This document shows, piece by piece, positions 43,241 to 47,571 of a stretch of DNA of 47,571 nucleotides. This DNA is from an uncultured Anaerolineales bacterium. Lineage in GTDB: Bacteria; Chloroflexota; Anaerolineae; Anaerolineales; Villigracilaceae. The position numbers were made by a program, and so were the translations under genes. The notes beneath the pieces were generated by a model. That model was not told the DNA's origin. It made no database searches and saw only the letters and a program-made list of their open reading frames with translations. The stretch covers positions 1-47,571 of the forward strand of contig CALGPL010000017.1 in the NCBI GenBank assembly GCA_937960595.1. The letters run 5' to 3'. Each line of letters opens with the position of its first letter. Position 1 is the stretch's first letter.

Positions 43241-43273
43241 GAGGAGCCGTTCCCGGCCGGGAAACGGCTCCTC
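43241..43273. terminator. hairpin between convergent genes
   Basis: GAGGAGCCGTT (43241-43251) pairs with AACGGCTCCTC (43263-43273), with an inner CCCGG/CCGGG pair. It lacks a T run on either strand but lies exactly between two convergent genes. Confidence 0.6.
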
Positions 43274-43279
43274 GGATCC

Positions 43280-45379
43280 TCAGCGGCTGCCGAGGGAGAG
43301 ATAGCGTTCGAGGGGGATGTCGATCGGCGTCAGCACGTATCCTTCGACATAAGGTTTGACCAGGGTGTAGTCAATGTCGTGCAGGATGAAGAGGGCGGGC
43401 GCGTCCTCGAGGATCATCTGCTCGGCCTGCTGGTAAAGTTGCATGCGGCGGTTCACGTCGCGTTCGATGCGGGCTTCGTCGAGGAGGGCGTCTAGGTCGG
43501 GGTTGCTGTAATGGCCCAGGTTCTGCGGCATGCCGGTGCGAAAGAGCACGTCGGCGAAGTTCTCCGGGTCGGGGTAATCGGCGCACCAGCCGGTCGAGAT
43601 CAGTTGGCCGTGTTGGCCGGTGTAGAGGAGATCGTAGTACCTGTCTGGCTCGAGGTTTTCGACGGTGATCGAAATGCCCAGATTCTGTTCCCACATCTGG
43701 ATCATGGCGGCGACGCTGGCGTTCGTGTCGCTGCCGTAGCCGGCGGTGGTGAAGACGATCGGCGGCAGGCCGGCCGGCCCGCCATAGCGCGAGCGGGCCA
43801 GCAGGCGACGGGCTTCGGCAGGGTCGTAGGCCGGCCCTTGCAGGTCGGTGTTGTGGCCGGGCAGGGCGGGGGGATAGAGTCCGCGCGCCGGCAGTCCCAC
43901 GCCGTTGTAGACGACCTCGATGTATTTCTGGCGGTCGAAGGCCAGGACGAAGGCCCGGCGCACGAGTCCATCGTCGAAGGGCGGCCGGCTCACATCGAAG
44001 ACAACGTAACTGGTGCACAGCGAGACGTTGCTGTGGACTTCGGCGCTCAGCCGATCATTGGGGTCGGTGACTCGCGCCACATCGTACGGCGAGACGCCGG
44101 TGATATCGATCGCCCCGGCCTCGTAGAGGCGGATGCCCACCCCGGAATACAATTGCACGACTACATACGGAATCGCCGGCGGACCGAGGTAGAAGTCGAG
44201 GTTGCGCTCGTAGATCATGACCTCGAAACTGTCCCAGCGCGTCAGGCGGTAGGGGCCGGTGCCGTTGGGGGTGCGGTACCAGTCCGGGCCCGAGGTGACG
44301 TTGGCCTCGTCCACCACGAAGGCGGTCGGGTAGGTCAGTTTCATCAGGAAGTAGGGCAGGGGCGCCTCGATGGTCACCTGGAGGGTGAGGTCGTCGATCA
44401 CCCGCAGGCCGGCGATGTGATCGGCCTGGCCATTGACCATGTCATCCACGCCGACGATGTCGCCCAGGTAGGTCAAGGCGGTGTCGGAGGCGGTGGCGGG
44501 GCTGGCGGCCCTTTCCCAGGAATAGACGACGTCGCGGGCGGTGACCGGCCGGCCGTCGTGGAAGCGGGCGTTCGGACGCAGGTGGAAGGTGTAGACGGTG
44601 CCGTCGGGAGAGACCTCCCAGGACTCGGCCAATTCGGGCACCAGGTTCAGATTCGGGTCGAAGGAGACCAGCCCGCTGAAGGCCAGTTTGTCTCCGGCAG
44701 AGTGGGTGGTGGCCGGGTCGTACTCGCGCGGGTTGGTGCTTTCGCTGCCCGTCAGCACCAGCGCCTGGTCGCGCGGGATGCCATAGAGGGACGGCAATTC
44801 GAGGCGCAGGCTGGTCTGCAGGGTGCGGATGTCATTGGCGTAGTAATCGTAGGCTTGCGAAGGGCCGAAGGTCAGCAGGAGGAATTCGCGGGCGCCGAAG
44901 AAGGCGACCATGAAACTGACCTTGAGTGCGCCTCGGTCCGTCTCGGCAACCACCACGATTTCCCAGCCCTGATTGCCGTCGTTCAGGAGGAGCGGTTCGT
45001 CGCGCAGGGTTTCGACCGTCTCGAAGTCGGCCATGACCTGCGCTACGATCAGGCGCGCCTCGGCTGCGGGGGTGGTGTCGGCGATGAGGGGGAAGGAGTA
45101 AAGCGTGGTTTGGATGCTTTGGTCTGGGCTGAGGAAAATGGCCGGGTTTTCGGCGCTCTCGCCGGGCTGGCTGGTCCAGCCGGGCGGATAGGTGATGGTA
45201 AAGCCGAGTTCGGGGTCGGCGACGGTGTTCGGCGGCAAGTTGGCGGTGGGGGTGGCGGCGCCGAGGCCTGTCGAGGTGGGCGGGGCCTCGGTCGGCGTGA
45301 GGCCGCGCGTGGTCTGGCAGGCAAAGAGCAGGAAGGCGGCTGCAAGAAGGAAATGGAGGAGGCGGGTCTGCGTTTTCAT
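43280..45379 (-). CDS. PsbP-like domain fused to a family 5 solute-binding protein, lipoprotein
   Basis: A 699-residue lipoprotein (lipobox AFLLFAC, Cys 21). After a Thr/Pro linker the first domain (about 55-200) begins ELGFTITYPPGWTS, the PsbP/DUF1795-like start. It is followed by a full SBP_bac_5 peptide-binding domain (about 230-699) with LNLVPELAESWEVSPDGTVYTF, HDGRPVTARDVVYSWERA and the final YTLVKPYVEGYVLTP. No ABC permease is next to it. Its ATG overlaps the stop of the metalloprotease gene (ATGA at 45379-45376), so the two are translated together. It could catch peptides or act as a sensor. Confidence 0.86.
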   Translation of the reverse strand: MKTQTRLLHFLLAAAFLLFACQTTRGLTPTEAPPTSTGLGAATPTANLPPNTVADPELGFTITYPPGWTSQPGESAENPAIFLSPDQSIQTTLYSFPLIADTTPAAEARLIVAQVMADFETVETLRDEPLLLNDGNQGWEIVVVAETDRGALKVSFMVAFFGAREFLLLTFGPSQAYDYYANDIRTLQTSLRLELPSLYGIPRDQALVLTGSESTNPREYDPATTHSAGDKLAFSGLVSFDPNLNLVPELAESWEVSPDGTVYTFHLRPNARFHDGRPVTARDVVYSWERAASPATASDTALTYLGDIVGVDDMVNGQADHIAGLRVIDDLTLQVTIEAPLPYFLMKLTYPTAFVVDEANVTSGPDWYRTPNGTGPYRLTRWDSFEVMIYERNLDFYLGPPAIPYVVVQLYSGVGIRLYEAGAIDITGVSPYDVARVTDPNDRLSAEVHSNVSLCTSYVVFDVSRPPFDDGLVRRAFVLAFDRQKYIEVVYNGVGLPARGLYPPALPGHNTDLQGPAYDPAEARRLLARSRYGGPAGLPPIVFTTAGYGSDTNASVAAMIQMWEQNLGISITVENLEPDRYYDLLYTGQHGQLISTGWCADYPDPENFADVLFRTGMPQNLGHYSNPDLDALLDEARIERDVNRRMQLYQQAEQMILEDAPALFILHDIDYTLVKPYVEGYVLTPIDIPLERYLSLGSR

Positions 45380-46818
45380 GGCTTGGCCTCCTGAGCGGGT
45401 GGTTCTTGGGGACGGGGGGGACGTTTGCGGCGTCGGCGGTCGCCGCGGCTGACCAGGATGGGGACGAGGACGGCGATTACCACGATCAACAGGCAAAACA
45501 GGCCAATCTGGACGGCCAGGAGGGCCTGCGAATCGATTCCGGAGCGAGGCGGGGAATCGGCGGGGGAGGCGGCCGGGGCCGACGGCGTGTCAGAGGGGGT
45601 GGGGAGGGCGGTCAGGGTGGGGCGCGGAGTCGGCGCGGCGGCGGCCGGGGCGCCCGAAACGGGGACAATGGTCGGGACGACCGTTGGGGTGGCAAGCGGG
45701 GTCGGTTGGCTGCCTGCCGCCAGGCGCGGCGCGGCGCCGATGGCGGCCCGCCAGGCGTCTTCCAGGCCGTCCACATCGAAGCCATAGAGGGCCGTCAGGG
45801 CGGCGTCGATCGTCTCGCCGCGCTGCAGGGAGTCGAGCAGGGCAGACATGGTCTGGCGCCCGTAACGCTCGACCAGGAAATTCACCACGCTGTAAGAGAC
45901 GGCATACGAAAGGTTGGCGCGGCTAGACTCTTCCGAAAAGCCGCCGCTCAGCGAACGCAAGGAAGGCAGCGTATTGTCGGCGACTGCCTGTTCGAAAAGG
46001 GTGCGCTGATTCGCCTCCAGCCCGCCCTCGCCTACCATGGCCAGTCCTTCGTGCAGCCAGGTGGGCACGAAACTCAGACAAGAGAATGTGAGATGACCGA
46101 CCAGGACGTGGGTGAGTTCATGTGCCACGGTGCGTTTGCCCCATTCCAGTTGGTCGGGCGAGATGCCGATGATGACGATGTCGTATTCGGGAAAGGCCTG
46201 GCCGCCGGTCCAGGAGGGTTCGTAGAGCACGGCTTCTTGCATGTCGGCGGTTGTGGCGTAGATGTAGATTTCGATCGGCGCTCCGGGGCGCAGGCCGACT
46301 TCTTGCGACAGGCGGCCGAGGGCTTCGACGGCGGCTTGATGGAGTTCGTTGCCGAAACGTTCGCCGCCACTGTAATAGTGGAGGAGAATGTTGCCCCCCG
46401 AAACGACTTGCCAGGGGTGCTCCTCGTCCAGCCAGAGGATCTCTTGCGTCTCGCTGCGGTAGGTGGCGCCGCTGGCGTCGCTGACCAGCCAGCGCCACCA
46501 CAGACGCGCCCCCGGCGGCAGGGAACCGCTCTGGCGCATGTCCCACGTCCATTCTACGTCCAGGCGGGAGGTCGGCGTGAAGTCGGGGAAGGCGCGCGCG
46601 ACCACGGTGCCGCACGTCAATTGCTCGGCGCCGTATTCCAGAATTACAGAGGTGATGGGGGCGTTGCTTTGGATGACGGCGCGGAAAGTCGCACTCTGGG
46701 GAAAGTTCAGGGCGGCCTGGTTTTCGATCACCTGGAGGCCTGTCTGAGCACCGACGGGGATCGCCCAACCGGCCAGCAGGATGGAAAGCAGCAAGGCGAG
46801 AATCACGTTTTGTTTCAT
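45376..46818 (-). CDS. membrane-anchored M1/MA-clan-like metalloprotease
   Basis: A 480-residue protein with an N-terminal signal peptide, an Ig-like region (about 30-130) and a peptidase-MA-like domain: RTVAHELTHVLVGHL has HExxH zinc ligands (233-237), and WLHEGLAMVGEGG carries the third ligand and downstream Glu. A Pro/Thr/Ala-rich stretch (about 370-430) leads to one transmembrane helix (about 433-458) and a basic tail. The protease domain is thus outside the cell. It is coupled to the SBP5 gene downstream. Substrates are unknown. Confidence 0.86.
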   Translation of the reverse strand: MKQNVILALLLSILLAGWAIPVGAQTGLQVIENQAALNFPQSATFRAVIQSNAPITSVILEYGAEQLTCGTVVARAFPDFTPTSRLDVEWTWDMRQSGSLPPGARLWWRWLVSDASGATYRSETQEILWLDEEHPWQVVSGGNILLHYYSGGERFGNELHQAAVEALGRLSQEVGLRPGAPIEIYIYATTADMQEAVLYEPSWTGGQAFPEYDIVIIGISPDQLEWGKRTVAHELTHVLVGHLTFSCLSFVPTWLHEGLAMVGEGGLEANQRTLFEQAVADNTLPSLRSLSGGFSEESSRANLSYAVSYSVVNFLVERYGRQTMSALLDSLQRGETIDAALTALYGFDVDGLEDAWRAAIGAAPRLAAGSQPTPLATPTVVPTIVPVSGAPAAAAPTPRPTLTALPTPSDTPSAPAASPADSPPRSGIDSQALLAVQIGLFCLLIVVIAVLVPILVSRGDRRRRKRPPRPQEPPAQEAKP

Positions 46819-46850
46819 TCGACGCCCCTTTTTATCAGGAGGATGTGAAT

Positions 46851-46880
46851 AGTATATAACAGTTTGTGCCCTGTTGTAAA
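46851..46880 (-). promoter_or_regulatory. promoter of the metalloprotease / SBP5 operon
   Basis: On the minus strand TTTACA (46880-46875) and TATACT (46856-46851) lie 18 nt apart; the -10 box is 32 nt before the ATG at 46818. Confidence 0.6.
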
Positions 46881-46979
46881 CTTGACGCCTGCCGCGAATT
46901 CTGATAGACTCCCGCCTCGCCTTGCGGCCTACCCCTTTAAGGGGAAGTGTTCTGGCCGAAAATTTGGCGCGTTAATACC

Positions 46980-47008
46980 TTGTCCGGGCGAGATGCCTTT
47001 GGTATAAT
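46980..47008 (+). promoter_or_regulatory. promoter of the tRNA-tuf cluster
   Basis: TTGTCC (46980-46985), 17 nt, then TGGTATAAT, an extended -10 ending at 47008. The first tRNA starts 25 nt further. Confidence 0.75.
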
Positions 47009-47033
47009 TGCCCCGCTTAATCCGGGCTATAAC

Positions 47034-47106
47034 GCCGACGTAGCTCAATCGGCAGAGCAACCGCCTTGTAAGTGGTAGGTTACGGGTTCAATTCCCGTCG
47101 TCGGCT
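47034..47106 (+). tRNA. tRNA-Thr (anticodon TGT)
   Basis: Acceptor GCCGACG pairs with CGTCGGC; D-arm, anticodon stem ACCGC/GTGGT with loop CTTGTAA (anticodon TGT), and T-arm ACGGG/CCCGT with TTCAATT are complete. CCA is not encoded. Confidence 0.96.
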
Positions 47107-47126
47107 TGGGCAGGTTACTGGTTGGC

Positions 47127-47153
47127 GTTCGAGGCCGGTCTCCGACCTCGAAC
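47127..47153. repeat. palindromic element in the tRNA-Thr / tRNA-Tyr spacer
   Basis: Arms GTTCGAGGCCGG (47127-47138) and CCGACCTCGAAC (47142-47153), with a 3-nt spacer and one mismatch. It shares the AGGnCGG core and spacer size with 7935-7961. Confidence 0.7.
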
Positions 47154-47182
47154 TCGAGCCAGCAACGGCTCACAAACAATCT

Positions 47183-47265
47183 GGGCAGTTACCCAAGTGG
47201 CCAAAGGGGACTGACTGTAAATCAGTTGGCAGACGCCTTCGGAGGTTCGAATCCTTCACTGCCCA
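47183..47265 (+). tRNA. tRNA-Tyr (anticodon GTA)
   Basis: Acceptor GGGCAGT pairs with ACTGCCC; anticodon stem ACTGA/TCAGT with loop CTGTAAA (anticodon GTA). A long variable arm, as in bacterial tRNA-Tyr, gives 83 nt. CCA is not encoded. Confidence 0.96.
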
Positions 47266-47274
47266 CTTGTTCGT

Positions 47275-47320
47275 CTGATAGTCAGGAGTCGCATAGTTCT
47301 ATGAGACTTCCGACTATGAG
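47275..47320. repeat. inverted TAGTC-type element in the tRNA-Tyr / tRNA-Thr spacer
   Basis: Two 22-nt arms (47275-47296 and 47299-47320) match at 18 of 22 positions with a 2-nt loop. Units GATAGTC, CATAG and GACTAT are those of the array at 9273-9417. It lies where other bacteria carry a tRNA-Gly gene. Confidence 0.75.
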
Positions 47321-47335
47321 ACTACAAGACTAACT

Positions 47336-47408
47336 GCCCTCATAGCTCAGTCGGTAGAGCACGTTCTTGGTAAGAACGGGGTCATGGGTTCAAATCCCAT
47401 TGAGGGCT
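47336..47408 (+). tRNA. tRNA-Thr (anticodon GGT)
   Basis: Acceptor GCCCTCA pairs with TGAGGGC; anticodon stem CGTTC/GAACG with loop TTGGTAA (anticodon GGT); T-arm TGGGTTCAAATCCCA. CCA is not encoded. Confidence 0.96.
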
Positions 47409-47446
47409 TCGAGATCAAGAAATCAAGTTCAGGAAGGAGAAAAGCG

Positions 47447-47571
47447 ATGGCGAAGCAGAAGTTTGAGCGGACGAAGCCGCACATGAATGTAGGGACCATG
47501 GGGCATATTGATCATGGGAAGACGACATTGACGGCGGCGATCACGAAGTACTGTCAGTTTTTTGGGAAGGC
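47447..47571 (+). CDS. tuf: elongation factor Tu, N-terminal part only
   Basis: The ATG at 47447 follows AAGGAGAAAAGCG and reads to the right edge (41 codons). It begins [20 protein letters not shown] and has the GTP-binding P-loop [10 protein letters not shown], where most EF-Tu read GHVDHGKT. It delivers aminoacyl-tRNA to the ribosome. The gene follows tRNA-Thr(GGT) by 38 nt, as in the conserved tRNA-tufB operon. Confidence 0.96.
   Translation, partial: MAKQKFERTKPHMNVGTMGHIDHGKTTLTAAITKYCQFFGK

Overview
The window is about 47.6 kb of high-GC bacterial chromosome, most likely from a Chloroflexota (class Anaerolineae-like) organism. This is an inference from several traits: long Thr/Pro-rich linkers in secreted proteins, the asp23-fakA-degV-degV-recG-coaD gene run, a DUF3090/SCO1664-type gene pair, a Gram-positive-type LexA box, an HCD-type Ser/Thr kinase, and many lipoproteins without outer-membrane genes. 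No rRNA is present to confirm it.

Left part (1-10.2 kb): a sugar catabolic operon on the minus strand. From upstream to downstream it encodes a DeoR-type repressor, an amidohydrolase, an AgaS-like SIS sugar isomerase, a lipoprotein solute-binding protein, two ABC permeases, a GH114 lipoprotein, a GH4 glycosidase and a second GH114 lipoprotein. A class I aldolase runs off the left edge. GH114 enzymes cut alpha-1,4-polygalactosamine, AgaS-type enzymes act on galactosamine 6-phosphate, and the aldolase resembles tagatose-bisphosphate aldolase, so together they look like a pathway for galactosamine-containing exopolysaccharide. A hicAB toxin-antitoxin pair sits in the opposite direction between the last GH114 gene and the aldolase. 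The operon is also invaded by small dispersed repeats that supply stop codons, a start codon, a signal-peptide N-region and an in-frame peptide insertion.

Middle part (10.2-29 kb): housekeeping genes. These are an HtrA-like protease, a DnaJ-family protein, a LOG-family phosphoribohydrolase, a class A penicillin-binding protein with broken catalytic motifs, folP, folK, homoserine dehydrogenase, a SCO1664-like kinase and DUF3090 pair, RNase Z, FtsK, peroxiredoxin with a PerR-type regulator, a rhomboid protease, LexA with its own SOS box, and CorA.

Right part (29-47.6 kb): a coiled-coil protein, CoaD, RecG, a fatty-acid-kinase set (two DegV/FakB proteins, FakA, Asp23), L28, ribulose-phosphate epimerase, a Ser/Thr kinase divergent from a lipid-kinase operon, a TPR membrane protein, a LysM lipoprotein, a PsbP-like/SBP5 fusion translationally coupled to a membrane metalloprotease, and the tRNA-Thr / tRNA-Tyr / tRNA-Thr / tuf cluster cut by the right edge. 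Several promoters lie 6-10 nt from the start codon, so leaderless transcription appears common in this genome.
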